Shown here in pieces: positions 39,975-52,013 of a DNA stretch of 64,000 nucleotides. Position 1 is the stretch's first letter. Each line of letters begins with the position of its first letter. Origin of the DNA: Paramecium sonneborni. Taxonomy: Eukaryota > Ciliophora > Oligohymenophorea > Peniculida > Parameciidae. Made by a program: the position numbers and the translations under genes. The DNA lies in the NCBI GenBank assembly GCA_905182985.1, contig CAJJDN010000063.1:232611-296610 (forward strand), given 5' to 3'. The notes under the pieces are model-generated. The model made no database searches. It had not been told where the DNA came from and worked only from the letters and a program-made list of their open reading frames with translations.

Positions 39975-40516
39975 TTTTAATTATTTGCTAATTTTTTTAT
40001 TTTATTATTCATCTTCTTTTCCTATAAATCAATTATATAATATTGCAAAAATTAATGAAAAAACCGACGTTTGATTCAATTAATAACATTCTTAGTCTTA
40101 ACGTATTTTTTACTCATAATGTATACTGAGCTATTAGACTCAATTCAATCCATACCATATATCATCTGTTTTTCTTATCTAAACTATAAAAATACTAGTC
40201 AAAATTAAAGTCATAATCCAACCTTTAAATATAATTTTTTATCATTTTTTCATTCAAATCTTCATTTATAGGAATGTAAAATTATCAATTTTATTGAACC
40301 TTTATTGTTCAATAAACTATTTGAGTATAAACAAAATTTAGATTTCTTAATTTAATTTAATTTCAATTTTTTTATTTTTTATCATTAATAGATGCTCTAT
40401 TTTTTATTAAATAAAATAAATTTAATTTTAGAAATAATCTTTTTTCTTTTATGAAGAGTATTATTTTTAATTTTAATATATATATATATATTTTATTTTT
40501 ACATGAATATTAAAAA
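39975..40516. other. Intergenic, AT-rich with a short (TA)n run
   Basis: This 542-bp spacer is extremely AT-rich, with an alternating TA tract near 40479-40492. Small frames on the minus strand around 40020-40130 are under 30 codons and unsupported. Confidence 0.5.
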
Positions 40517-41347
40517 TCAAGAAATAATTTATATGATAGAAATACTAATCTAAAAAGCTTACAAATGATTTATTGGTGAAGTATATAGTACTTCATAAGA
40601 ATTCTCATCTATTTTTTGTAATTTTATCAAGAATTATTCTGATGTTATTTCTTTTTTGTAAAGTACAGACCATAAATTTTATTTTTAAAATTTAAAGATG
40701 TTGTAAAATTCAAAGAATTAATTATTTTACTAAATGATTTCCTTATTTTTCTTAAAATAAATAGGAGAATAAGAATAAATTTAATTATTTTATAAATTTA
40801 TTTTTGGAATATGACACTAATATATAAATATGTTATTACTTTTAACTCATTTTATTTACAAATGCTTCCTAAATATTTTCGGTAAAATGATTAATTAGTA
40901 CATTTTTTTGGACTCATTCCACCATCCTAAAAAACATAAAGCTTTCCACTATCAAAAACTTTAATTTTCCCAACTAAAGCTTTACTCTCCGAATTTATAA
41001 TATATTTCTATTTTAATAATCCTACTTTTGAAGCTTCCATTAACATAAGGTCAAAAATATAGAATTAGAAGGAATTGTCAATCTTTCTAATTTAAGCAGG
41101 CATTATTCTATAAATATAATTCTATATTAAACTTCTTTGACAATATAGGCTATTAAATAAATTCAATTTTATTGAAGGGAATCCTAATAGATTATATAGA
41201 GATTATCTCATTTTAGTCTTAAAATTCATTTTCAGTATTGATTCCTTGAAATCTATCATATAAACTTTGACTTTAATCAACACTGTTTAATGAAACATCA
41301 ACTATTTAGCTAAGTTGACGAAAATCATTCGAATTTTAAGATATCAT
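40517..41347 (-). CDS. Tubby-like protein (260 aa)
   Basis: Introns at complement 41108..41132 and 40817..40839 give a frame exactly in phase. A short N-terminus (about 70 residues) leads into a tubby-type beta-barrel. Recognisable parts are IMPAQIRKI (start of the domain), YIINSESKALVGKIKVFDSGKLYVF and the conserved C-terminal helix PINHLQAFQISISII, matching the family's P-x-QAF-x-I-x-LS ending. Tubby domains bind phosphoinositides and deliver membrane cargo into cilia. Length is close to a bare tubby domain. Central strands are divergent, so I rely on the two ends and on order. Confidence 0.78.
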
Positions 41348-41599
41348 AAGATAAAAAAATTATTAATTAGAAAATGACAATTAATTTTAGGTTAACTGCA
41401 ACCCAAATTTAAAAAATTTTTGTTTCATTATTTAAAATACAATTATATGTGATTTAAAGTTCTTTTGAATATGATTTGATCATATCTAATTAGTATTTAA
41501 TATAATTGATTTTAATAATAAATAAAATAAAGAAAAATATATGAGAACTTTGAAAATTTGATCAATATTGGTAATATAGTCTCTAACTATTTTATTTGG

Positions 41600-41893
41600 A
41601 TGGCTATTTTTTCTTTTGGTTTTCTGGAGATAAGACTTGCTTTTAATAAATGTCCTTTTTAAGTAGGAAGCTATGTTACTTTTTAAGGTTTTGGCAAAAG
41701 TAATTATTTTGACAAATGCTCATATGCTGCTTTTTATGATGGAACTTACAAACTGTTTTTGAATTATGTTGTATTAATTAATTTTGCTTTTTATATGTAA
41801 TTTTCTATATCTTTTTCTAGACTCTTATCCAAAACAAACCAATTAAACACTCTAATATTTTCATGTCTAATAAATTAATATCTTAAATTATGA
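41600..41893 (+). CDS. Possible small hypothetical protein (97 aa)
   Basis: The intronless frame from ATG 41600 to TGA 41891-41893 encodes a hydrophobic start (MAIFSFGFLEI), a Gly/Phe/Tyr-rich middle with two Cys, and a hydrophobic second half. It looks coding, but the start and possible introns are uncertain. It lies 45 bp from the convergent minus-strand gene. No family recognised. Confidence 0.4.
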
Positions 41894-41938
41894 AACAATT
41901 TCATTTTTTCTGTCACAAATTTCATTTAAGTATACAAT

Positions 41939-42812
41939 TCATAAAAACTAATTGCTTACTAATATTAATAATAAATAACCATCTTTAACGCTAAATTAAG
42001 AATAAAATTCAATTTATTCCTCAACTTCTTTTTTAAAAAACAAATACTCATTAATACAATCTTTATAGATTAGAATTGCTATATCTTTCACAATATTCTA
42101 TTAGATAAATTAATAAATCATACAGTTATTATTAATTATTTAGGGATAATTTTTTATATAAATGGAATCATAGCCAATTTAAAATTGAGTAAATTTAATA
42201 ATTTGAATAACCATAAATACTAAACTCTTCTATTATTAAACTCATCCTAATATGGATATTACATTCTTTAAGAAGAGTAATAAATATCAGAATTATTAGC
42301 TGCTCTTTATAGATAAGAATAATAAAGTTTTGTTAATTCTGTATCAACATCATCCAATTATGAAGTATACTATATAATAAATTTGATATATACTTCTGAT
42401 GAATTCAAATAACAAATAGTTTTTTATTATTATTAAGTCTAGAGGGATACAGTATGATTAACTTAATAAGTATGGATATGTCTTTGATCTTAAATTTTCC
42501 CAAAAATTATCTTTTTTAACATATATTTAGTACCTTTCCTTGCTGAAAGCATTAGGTTACTTAATCAAAATCATCAATTTAACCTGCAATGATCATCATG
42601 TGAATAGTGTATAAGACTTTTAATTCTTCAAGTATGGAGGTTGTTGATCTATTGAAAAGTTGCTTTCTTTTTTTTTCACTTTAAATAATTGCTTTAATGT
42701 CTTCTAACTACACAATTTGTGAATTAGTATCATATATTGTAGAGTATTCTACTTAAACTTCAGAAATTATTTCTTCCTTCTTACTTTTGAAAATTGACTT
42801 AAATATTTTCAT
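41939..42812 (-). CDS. Hypothetical protein (274 aa)
   Basis: Two introns, each inferred from frame and GT..AG ends (23 nt near 42530 and 26 nt near 42105), give a continuous 274-codon frame from ATG complement 42810..42812. The N-terminus is basic (KIFKSIFKSKKEE). The middle is Gln-rich, and several amphipathic helices follow. A hydrophobic stretch (YLLLILVSNQFL) ends the protein, so a C-terminal anchor is possible. No family recognised. Confidence 0.7.
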
Positions 42813-43041
42813 TATTTATTTATTTGTTATTTCGAAATAGTTATTATTTATTATAAATAATATTCTTTTTTTGATTCTTAAATTTTCTATATAATAGTAT
42901 AAAAAATAGACAATTTAAGTAAGAATATTTTCATACAAAGATAGAAGATTAAGCATATAATTAATAGAGAATATGAAAATCATAGATATTGTTGCAATTT
43001 TGCATAGCATAAACAATCAAAGTGATTTTTTACTAATAAAA
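42813..43041. other. Intergenic, AT-rich
   Basis: This spacer lies 5' of the 274-aa gene and 3' of the kinase gene. No feature seen. Confidence 0.5.
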
Positions 43042-44093
43042 TCACCAATCTTTAAATGGATCATTATTTTATTTGATTGGATCTGGCAATTCTGTACTAT
43101 CTGGATAAACAGCAAAATTAGATGTATCGTCATCAGATCTAATAATAAATATAAAAATTACCTTATTGATGGCAAGTATTTAGCTCTAATTTATTTTTTA
43201 ATCAATTAATCCCAATTTAATGTTTAATACCATTTATGTTATTTAATATCATTAGCTCCATTTTTTAGATTTCCTAATCTTTTAGAAACGTCTGAAACTA
43301 AAAGATTTTTAATTAAATCTTTAGCATCATTATCAAAATTTTTAGGAAACTTCACTTTTCCTTTGAGAATTTTTTGATAAATTGCCATAGGATCTTCATC
43401 ATTAAAAGGATCAATTCCTAATGATCAATAATATTTAATTACCAGCTAACATTTCATAAATAATAATTCCCAAACACCACCAATCAACTGGTCTACCATG
43501 TCCTTTATTCAAAAGAATTTCAGGAGCAAGATATTCAGGTGTTCCACATAAAGTATAAGTATGATCTTCAACTACTTTTGCAAATCCAAAATCTGTCAAT
43601 TTTAAATAACCATTTTATTAGACAAGTAAATTTTCTGGTTTTAGATCTCTATATACAATTGTCTTTGAATGTAAATACTCAAACATTAATACAATTTAAG
43701 CTGAATAAAATCTAAATAATATTATATAATTTACTATGCTTCATCATCTTCTATTGTACCTGCATTTCTTAAATAAGTGAACAACTCTCCACCTTGAATA
43801 TACTCTAGAACAAAATATAAATATCTTTCATCTTAAGTGTAGCCTAATAATTCAATCTAAATAATGAATTATAGAAATACAATAAAAGGATGTTAAATTT
43901 AATTAAGTATTTTGAATTCAGAACTAATATGATCAACTTATTTTAATCTAAGAATTTCACATTTCTTTAACATCTTAAGAGCAACAGGTTTTTAATTTGA
44001 TTTCTATTTTGCTAATCTTACCCTACCAAACGAACCAGTACCAAGAGTTTAGAGTATTTCAAAGTCTTAGAGTTTCACTTACTTATTCTGCAT
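43042..44093 (-). CDS. cAMP-dependent protein kinase catalytic subunit-like (AGC kinase, 318 aa)
   Basis: Four introns (23-25 nt) give an exact frame of 318 codons. The protein is a compact AGC kinase with [30 protein letters not shown] and activation loop [13 protein letters not shown], with its phosphorylatable Thr. PKA-like HGRPVDWW follows. The tail has DTSNF (PKA GDTSNF) and ends in FKDW, a Phe-x-x-aromatic terminus like the FTEF that docks in the PKA hydrophobic pocket. Length matches PKA without an N-terminal extension. It would release from a regulatory subunit on cAMP binding. A PDK1-like kinase, the usual activator of this loop, lies at 52014-53642. Confidence 0.93.
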
Positions 44094-44118
44094 TTACTTT
44101 AATAATTAAAAATAAATA

Positions 44119-45173
44119 ATGTCATTAGGAAAGAGATAATTATCAGGTTCAAAGTTAAAATTTGATGCTGATTATTATAAAAATGTACCAGACCAACTAT
44201 AAAAAAAAAGACCTGGTTCAGGTTAACCATAATCAACTATTACTTCTCCATTACCTCCTAGAAAACCAGTTTATTCTGGGAAGTTAAGAAATATTATACC
44301 CACTTCAGAAAATGTTAATTAATAACAACGCATAATTAAAACCAGCAATAGTTAATAAAAATAATAATTAAATCCATCAGTTAGTCAATCTTAATTACCA
44401 GGAGTAGTATGAAAATTTATTATTTATTTTATAGGTGAACTCACTTAAAATTAATAAGCCTCCATTGTAATTAGATAGAAAACTTATTTTACCTAAATAG
44501 AATACATCATCATAAATTTCAATTAAAAGTTCCTAAGTTTCTAATCAAATATCAACTGGAGAAAAAAAAATTATTTAAAAATTAATTGAAAAACCAGGCA
44601 CTTTAACTAGTCCAGGATTAAATGATAAATAATTTACATGGAATAATTAAATTGAACTTATAGTAACTTAATCAGATTTTGAAAATGTAAATATTTTAAT
44701 ATAGCAAGAAAAGAAGGCAAATATCGCATGAGAAATTAAAATAAATACCAAACAAACATTTTTAATAATAATAAACTATTGATTAAAAAAAACCTACTTA
44801 ACCCATAATCTAATAAACATAATAATCTCATATTGTAGTTCCATAACATAGATAATTTATTTAACCATAATAAATTTAAAAGAAATAAGATTTAAATCTT
44901 AAATAATTAAAAAATAGTTAATCTTAAACATAGTTATAAACAAGCTAACCTAAATGTTTTATTGATTTTACAATGACTTCTGGAAAAAATGATCTGTAAT
45001 AAATCTTTTAATCAATGAAAATGGAATTAAAAGAAGCGTCATCATATGGTGAATAACATCCAAATTTAAATATGAGTGGTAAAAATAAAATAATTATTAT
45101 TCCTATAGAAATTTAAGAACAATCTGATGATGCCAATTCATCATTAGCTTAAAGTACTTTATATTAAAAGTGA
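44119..45173 (+). CDS. Hypothetical low-complexity protein (334 aa)
   Basis: Introns at 44407..44434 and 44687..44708 give a frame from ATG 44119 to TGA 45171-45173. The protein is rich in Gln, Ser, Asn, Lys and Pro, with a proline-rich patch (TSPLPPRKP) and many short Gln runs. No globular domain is visible. Its start codon lies 25 bp from that of the divergent PKA-like gene, so the two likely share a promoter. Function unknown. Confidence 0.72.
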
Positions 45174-45315
45174 CTATAAAATCACAATAAAATTGAGTTT
45201 ATATTTCAAAATTTAAATGTCTTTTAAATTGGTTTAATTTATTCATTGTATATAATATCAATTATCCATATTATGTTTATAAATGTTATAATAAAAATCA
45301 ACCAAATAATTATAA

Positions 45316-46424
45316 CTTAAACATAATAATTATTATTATTCATAATTAGATTTACATGACTGATTAATCTTCATATTATGATAGTATTGATGAAGGCTAG
45401 TATGAGGCTAAAATAGGAGAGAAATTGAAAAACAATTAATATTAAATTATTAAATGGTTAGGAGATGGAACATTCTCTAAAGTTTGGTTAGTAAAAGACT
45501 TAATAAATTAAAATCATTATGCTCTCAAAATTTAAAGTTCAGAATATTCTGATGCAGCCATAGAAGAAATAGATATTTTAAAGTATTATTGTATTTTAAT
45601 AAAGAATTTTGAATTAAAATGAAAATTCACCTAAATGGCTTAACATTTAATAAAACATAATTGGGATTTAATAATAAACACATTGTGTAAAAATGATTGA
45701 TTCTTTTGTTCATATAGTTGATGAATCATTACATCATTGTGTTGTAATGGAAATTTTGGGACCTACTCTATTAGATTTAATTAGATTTTATGAAAAGAAA
45801 GTATTAAATTAAACTATGATTAGAATTCTAGTATTAGTATTTAATTAGGGAAAGAGATAACAAAATAGATATTAATTGGATTGATATATGCTCATGATGT
45901 TTGTTAAATTATACATACTGACATAAAACCAGAAAATATTATGATCGAATTGAATGAACAGTAATTAAAGTAGTTAATTAATGAAGATGAAACAGATGAA
46001 AAGAAAAAAAAGTAATAAGAGAAAATATTTAGAGGGTTAAATGTAATAGCATAAATATTGGGGATACTTTTGTCTGGAAAGAAAATGTAATAATTAATGT
46101 AAACACTGACCTTAAATTTAAATTAGTCGATTTTGGAAATGCTTGTTAAACTAATTAATAATTTGAAGAAATTTAAACTAAAGAATATAAATCTCCTGAA
46201 TCTATTATTTAAGCAACTTATTAAACAAATACAGATATTTGGTCATTGGCATGTGTTGTTTTTGAAATCTTGACTAATAATTACTTATTTAAACCTGAAG
46301 GAGATACTGAAGAAGATGAAATGGATGATTTATTAGCTATGATGATAGAATTGATTGGATCACCAAAATAAAGCTTTTTAAGTAAAGGTAAAAGAAGTTC
46401 TTTGTATTTCGAATATAATGGAGA
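45316..46424 (+). repeat. First copy of a 1109-bp exact direct duplication
   Basis: Bases 45316-46424 are repeated, by eye without difference, at 46426-47534. The copies are separated by a single N at 46425. The repeat starts and stops mid-sequence without target-site duplications or terminal repeats. A lone N between identical ends is the usual sign of two contigs joined without merging their overlap. Confidence 0.9.
45356..46424 (+). CDS. SRPK-type kinase, truncated duplicate
   Basis: This is the same 5' exons as the complete gene at 46466-47737, with the same start and introns. It breaks off at the N at 46425 before the C-lobe is complete. It is most likely an assembly artefact and should not be counted as a separate gene. 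Confidence 0.8.
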
Positions 46425-46425
46425 N

Positions 46426-47534
46426 CTTAAACATAATAATTATTATTATTCATAATTAGATTTACATGACTGATTAATCTTCATATTATGATAGTATTGA
46501 TGAAGGCTAGTATGAGGCTAAAATAGGAGAGAAATTGAAAAACAATTAATATTAAATTATTAAATGGTTAGGAGATGGAACATTCTCTAAAGTTTGGTTA
46601 GTAAAAGACTTAATAAATTAAAATCATTATGCTCTCAAAATTTAAAGTTCAGAATATTCTGATGCAGCCATAGAAGAAATAGATATTTTAAAGTATTATT
46701 GTATTTTAATAAAGAATTTTGAATTAAAATGAAAATTCACCTAAATGGCTTAACATTTAATAAAACATAATTGGGATTTAATAATAAACACATTGTGTAA
46801 AAATGATTGATTCTTTTGTTCATATAGTTGATGAATCATTACATCATTGTGTTGTAATGGAAATTTTGGGACCTACTCTATTAGATTTAATTAGATTTTA
46901 TGAAAAGAAAGTATTAAATTAAACTATGATTAGAATTCTAGTATTAGTATTTAATTAGGGAAAGAGATAACAAAATAGATATTAATTGGATTGATATATG
47001 CTCATGATGTTTGTTAAATTATACATACTGACATAAAACCAGAAAATATTATGATCGAATTGAATGAACAGTAATTAAAGTAGTTAATTAATGAAGATGA
47101 AACAGATGAAAAGAAAAAAAAGTAATAAGAGAAAATATTTAGAGGGTTAAATGTAATAGCATAAATATTGGGGATACTTTTGTCTGGAAAGAAAATGTAA
47201 TAATTAATGTAAACACTGACCTTAAATTTAAATTAGTCGATTTTGGAAATGCTTGTTAAACTAATTAATAATTTGAAGAAATTTAAACTAAAGAATATAA
47301 ATCTCCTGAATCTATTATTTAAGCAACTTATTAAACAAATACAGATATTTGGTCATTGGCATGTGTTGTTTTTGAAATCTTGACTAATAATTACTTATTT
47401 AAACCTGAAGGAGATACTGAAGAAGATGAAATGGATGATTTATTAGCTATGATGATAGAATTGATTGGATCACCAAAATAAAGCTTTTTAAGTAAAGGTA
47501 AAAGAAGTTCTTTGTATTTCGAATATAATGGAGA
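46426..47534 (+). repeat. Second copy of the 1109-bp duplication
   Basis: This copy continues into unique sequence and contains the complete kinase gene. The offset from the first copy is 1110 bases. Confidence 0.9.
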
Positions 47535-47737
47535 ATTAAAAAGAATTAAAGTATATCTTTTATTTTATTAAGGATTTACAAACAGTTCACTTAAGTTCTA
47601 CTTTAATTGAAGATTATAATTTTCAAGAGAATGAAGCAAAAAAGTTAGAAGAATTTATTCTCTTCGCATTAAAATGGGATCCTCTTGAAAGACCTTCTTC
47701 TTAAATCATTTTCTTGCATCCTTGGCTTCGATAATGA
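46466..47737 (+). CDS. SRPK-family (SR-protein-specific) kinase (393 aa)
   Basis: Four introns (22-23 nt) give 394 codons in phase. Start: ATG 46466; stop: TGA 47735-47737. SRPK hallmarks are YEAKIGEKLKN before the domain, LGDGTFSKVWL, ALKIQ, AAIEEIDILK, MEILGPTLLDLI, IIHTDIKPENIM (HTD in place of HRD, normal for SRPKs), LVDFGNAC, IQTKEYKSPESI and the C-terminal HPWL. The spacer that splits the kinase domain in SRPKs is short and acidic or basic (EDETDEKKKK). SRPKs phosphorylate Ser/Arg-rich splicing factors, plausible in an organism with many tiny introns. All catalytic residues are kept. Confidence 0.92.
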
Positions 47738-47897
47738 ATAATATATAAAAATACAAAAATAATTTTTACAATAACAATATTGAATTCTCTATATTCTCTA
47801 TATTTTTAATATACATGAATTATTAAATTAAATTTTAAATATATGTAATAATTCTAATTCTAATAGATATAAATAAAGCATGACATTTATTATAAAA

Positions 47898-48761
47898 TCA
47901 TTTAAACAAACAAGAAAAATGATGCAATTAATCAATATCACTTATTTTAACATAAGGTTAAACAAAATTTCCATTTTCTGTCTAAATGAACACCTAATTA
48001 CATGTTGAACATTTCAATCCTTTAAATAATATCTTAAGAGTTTCTTCAATATATTAAATTATTTCTGTGAAATTTTTTCTGCTTAATTTTTTATTTTGAA
48101 CATTAAATATTAATTACTTGAACCATTAATTGACTTATTTCATAATCTCAAGTTCATGTTGCTTATCCTATTTTTCCATCTTTTAAGATCCATCACACAA
48201 AAATACTTCAATGTCTAGTATTGAAATAGCCATTTAAGTCTAAAATTAGTTTTGTATTAAATTTCTTATAATATCAACATTCTTTATTACTCGAACAAAA
48301 AACCATTTATATTGTTCATCTTTTCTTCTGTAATATATTATCTGGTTTTCTTTTTCCTTTTAAAATTTTGGATCTTTAATTTCTTCAATCTCATAATTTA
48401 AAGGATTCTCAACTAAATAAATTTACTAAAATTCTTTATATAGTAATTTTTAGACTTTATTGTTGAGTAATTTATTATCTTTAGTCAACTGCGATATCTA
48501 ATGATATATTTATTTTCCTCCTATAAATTATAGATATAATTTTTTATAATTTTCTAATCTACTATTTACACTATCCTCTTTTTTCTCCAATTAAGCCTTC
48601 ACCTAATAATATATTTAGGGGTGGTCTGAATAATATTAAATATTAATTATCTGTTCAGACATTAAATAGTGAATCTCTCCCAAAATCCTTTGCATTTATT
48701 ATGCAATTCCCCATTCTTCAGCTTCAAAATTTTATTCTTCCACCTCCATTGTTCTTCTCAT
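47898..48761 (-). CDS. Coiled-coil protein with C-terminal Cys/His cluster (287 aa)
   Basis: An intronless frame runs from ATG complement 48759..48761 to TGA complement 47898..47900. Most of the protein is charged helix likely to form coiled coil, with a central segment (YKWFFVRVIKNVDIIRN). Near the C-terminus KCSTCNQVF and then HHFSC give Cys-x2-Cys...His-x3-Cys, a possible zinc site. No membrane segment. Family not recognised. The frame stays open upstream through the spacer, so the true start could lie further 5'. Confidence 0.72.
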
Positions 48762-48779
48762 TCGAAATTTATTTTATAT

Positions 48780-49300
48780 ATTTACTATTTTTTTTCTTTA
48801 TATCAATAATATGCATTTATAAAGTAACAAAAATTTAGTATATTTTAAAAAAGATTAAACAATTATATACTTGTTAATAACCAAGTTATTTTATAGGACA
48901 CTTTTTTTTAATTTTGTTATTTCATGCTAGATCTACATTTCATTCTAAATAATTCTAATTTTTTTGAGAACCATTTATCTGAAACCAATTTTATTACAAT
49001 ATCATTTTCTCCTGGTTTTAAAAAACATCATTTCATCATTTTTCAGAATTTTGAGTTTGTTTAGCGAATTGAGATAATTTTTTAACTCTTATTTTTGTTT
49101 TTAAAATCCCCACTCAAATTGATGAATCTCCTTTCTGGAAATTCAGATAACTCAAATGGCAAATTACATTATTTTTATGTTATAATCCTGTTGCCTTAAA
49201 TATTTATATCTTTAACTAAATTTTCAATTGAATCACATAAATTAAAAAATGGTAACTAGGTGATCTTCAAATTTTAAAGTATTTCACAATTAAAATAATA
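48780..49300 (-). pseudogene. Gene remnant with two in-frame TGA codons
   Basis: On the minus strand a single frame from about 49300 down to 48850 reads as a plausible protein (CDSIENLVKDINIQGNRII, LPFELSEFPERRFINLSGDF and LKPGENDIVIKLVSDKWF). It is broken by two TGA codons about 18 bases apart near 49030-49060. No GT..AG pair removes them. The frame is also in phase with the ATG of the 287-aa gene. This fits a decayed 5' extension or a separate dead gene. Confidence 0.35.
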
Positions 49301-50049
49301 AAAAATATTTTTAATATTCTTATTATTTTAATTTATGAAAAAAAAAGATCTTATTTTCATGCTTGACTGGCTATATAATATATTTAAAAACTTTTTTAAG
49401 AACTATTACTCATAAAATATTAAAATAAAATAATAGATTCTATAGGCTTCTAAATTCAATTTATTAAATAATATTGCAATTTGATTAAAAAGTTTTAGGT
49501 AAATAATTTTAATCAAAAAACTAATTAGAGATAATTATTAAAAATTCTTTTAAAATATAGTTTTATTAATTTTTACATTAGAAAATTTCTTAATAATCAA
49601 AACATCTGTCATAATAAATTAACTTAGAAATGATAATGCTAGAATAACTCTTTCATAAAAAATAAACAAATAAAACAAAATAAGCAATAAGAATTAGCTA
49701 TTCTAATATTCCAAAAAAAGACAAAAATAGCAAATATAATTTTTTTTCTTTGCCATCTATTAGATTATTTAAAATATAGAAATTGCTTTGTTGAAATTAG
49801 CTAAATTCGGATGATATTCTGTCATCAAGAGAATGTCAAATATTAAATATTAAATTAGAAACTTTTGAATACTCCTTTATAAATGTAAAACTTAAAATTA
49901 TATAAAAATTTTGGATTTCGAATAGCATTACTAAAATTTAATTTGAAAATAGTAATAATTTTCATAAATAATCATTTATTTGAAATGTCTTGAGGAATAG
50001 TTTTAAAAGTTAATTTTTATGTCTTTTTATAAAATATTAATAATTAATT
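49301..50049. other. Gene-poor AT-rich spacer
   Basis: This stretch of about 750 bp has very high AT. Short frames on both strands are rich in Asn, Ile and Lys with no splice-supported continuity. I see no RNA gene or repeat. Confidence 0.55.
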
Positions 50050-51567
50050 ATGTTTTTACTAATTCTATTCATAACTTGTAATGCTTTTCATCATTAGGGA
50101 ACATTATAAACAAATTATACTTTGAATCTTACCCTAAATTTTACTGATCAAGCTCCCAGTATTGTGATCAAGTTTTATTTGCCAATAGCAAGATAAAATT
50201 AAAAACTTGTTGCTTGCTTTGTATCATTAGATAATTTATCATAATTATCTTTTAACTTAGATGAACTTAAATTAAAAACCTAAACAAAAATTTCATATGA
50301 TTTTCACAGCATTCAATCAAACAGTGATATATAATTAGTTTAATATCCTTATTATCCAATGGTTTATTTGTTTTGTTAATCCGAATAGAGTGTATCAATT
50401 AATTACGAGCTAACATACCTAGAAGAATTTTTAAATCCATTTTGTATAAATAATTGTAAAGGATATAGTGAAGTAAAAAATCAAAATAGTTCTCGTTGCA
50501 AAAGAGATTATTGTGAATGTTAAATTGATAGACTTGGAGAATTTTGTTAATTAAGTTCTTCATATTTAATAAATAACAACTGGGTTAAAGTAAAGTTAGA
50601 TTCTTATTAATGGAAATATTTTTATTATCAAATAAAAGATATAAATATTGAATTTCATTCAAACCTAGATTATTATGATAACTCTATTAGTAATAATAAT
50701 TTATTTAATATAGTGTATAGTTTAGAATTAAGATAGTTTAATTGGTAATTGATTCCAAATAAGAAATAGAGTTAAAATTTAAAAAACTGTTCACATTTAT
50801 ATGAGATTTTAGATAACCTAATTAATGAAGATTCTAATTCAAATATTTTATACATAGGATTTTTTAATAACAAGAGTTCCTAAGTTGAATTTAATTTGAG
50901 TATTGTAACAACATCATCAAATGATGACTACGATTAAGCTGAAAGAAATAAATTAATACTTATAATAATTGGTTCAGTTGTTGGTTTCTTATTATTACTG
51001 TCATTTTTTTTAAGCATATTCAATAATTAAAGAAATCATTAAATTGAAAGAGAGAATACAGAATAAAATTTAGAATAGATATAAATTGCATATAAATCAC
51101 CTACAGGTATAAAACAATTCTATTTAGGATTTAATAAATAGTTCATTAACGACTATTTTGGTCCTATTGTTTACTAACATATAATAAAATCTTATCCTGG
51201 GCTCTCACAATTTGAAGATTGTGTAATTTGTCTAGAGTCTTTGAAAGATGGAAAAACTTTAGAGCTAAAATTTTGCTCAGTTACTCCATGTTTTCATATT
51301 TTTCATTAATAATGTTTAAGCACTTGGTTATAAAAGTAGCGAAATTGTCCATTCTGTAGAAAAGAATTTTATAGAAACTAAATTTAAAATCAACATCCTT
51401 GGATAGATTCATCTAAAGAAGGAAGAAAAAGTATTTAAGAATAAAACTCTTAATATCTATAAAGATTGAAACACACTCAAAATACGGATTAGTCGCAAGA
51501 TTTTTAGTTGAATGAAAGTTAGTAAGATCTTGTGCATGGAAAAAATAGATTAACGGTTTAGAGTTGA
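50050..51567 (+). CDS. Transmembrane RING-H2 E3 ubiquitin ligase-like protein (505 aa)
   Basis: The intronless 506-codon frame uses TAA/TAG as Gln. A signal peptide (MFLLILFITCNAFHH) starts the protein. An extracellular region of about 285 residues contains a Cys-rich EGF-like patch (CKRDYCECQIDRLGEFCQ). One membrane span follows at about 302-323 (LIIIGSVVGFLLLLSFFLSIF). In the cytoplasmic part a RING-H2 finger at about 389-440 has CVICLE, then CFHIFHQQC, then CPFC, matching Cys-x2-Cys...Cys-x-His-x2-His-x2-Cys...Cys-x2-Cys. The tail is Gln/Ser-rich. Family knowledge: such PA-TM-RING-like proteins ubiquitinate cargo at endosomal or surface membranes. The ectodomain here is not recognisably a PA domain. 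Confidence 0.9.
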
Positions 51568-52013
51568 TATTAACTTATACAATATGCTCATGAAAAATTA
51601 TGTAATTTTATAAACTTCTTAACTAATAACTAAATATATTTTCAAATACCAAATTTTATTTAAACTTTACCAAAAAATTAACTTTAATTTTATATTGATT
51701 TGATAGATTATACATACACTAATATAGTTCTTATAATTCTAAATTAAATAACTTATCATGACTCTCGATTTTTTGAGATTTAAAGACATATAATAATTTT
51801 AGGATATATCCTAATAATTTTTTACAATAATATTTAAATTATCTTTTCGTTTTACAGACTAAATTCTTCTACTTTTACTTTTTTTAATATTATCTATCTT
51901 GCTTCTTATTTTCACTCCTTCTTTTACTAGAAATTTAGATATTTATTAGATTGTCTTTTATGGAATTTTTTTAATTATAAATTAAGAAAAGAGGCAGTAA
52001 TAAAATATTAAAA
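51568..52013. other. Intergenic between convergent genes
   Basis: This 446-bp AT-rich spacer shows no supported gene. A long minus-strand open frame through here into the RING gene is a shadow created by having only one stop codon. Confidence 0.55.

Noticed and set aside
40479..40492. TA run as a telomere or origin
   Set aside because: It is too short and simple. Paramecium telomeres are G-rich hexamers, and none were seen.
45356..46424. A second, independent SRPK gene
   Set aside because: It is identical to the complete copy and ends at an N, so it is treated as assembly duplication.
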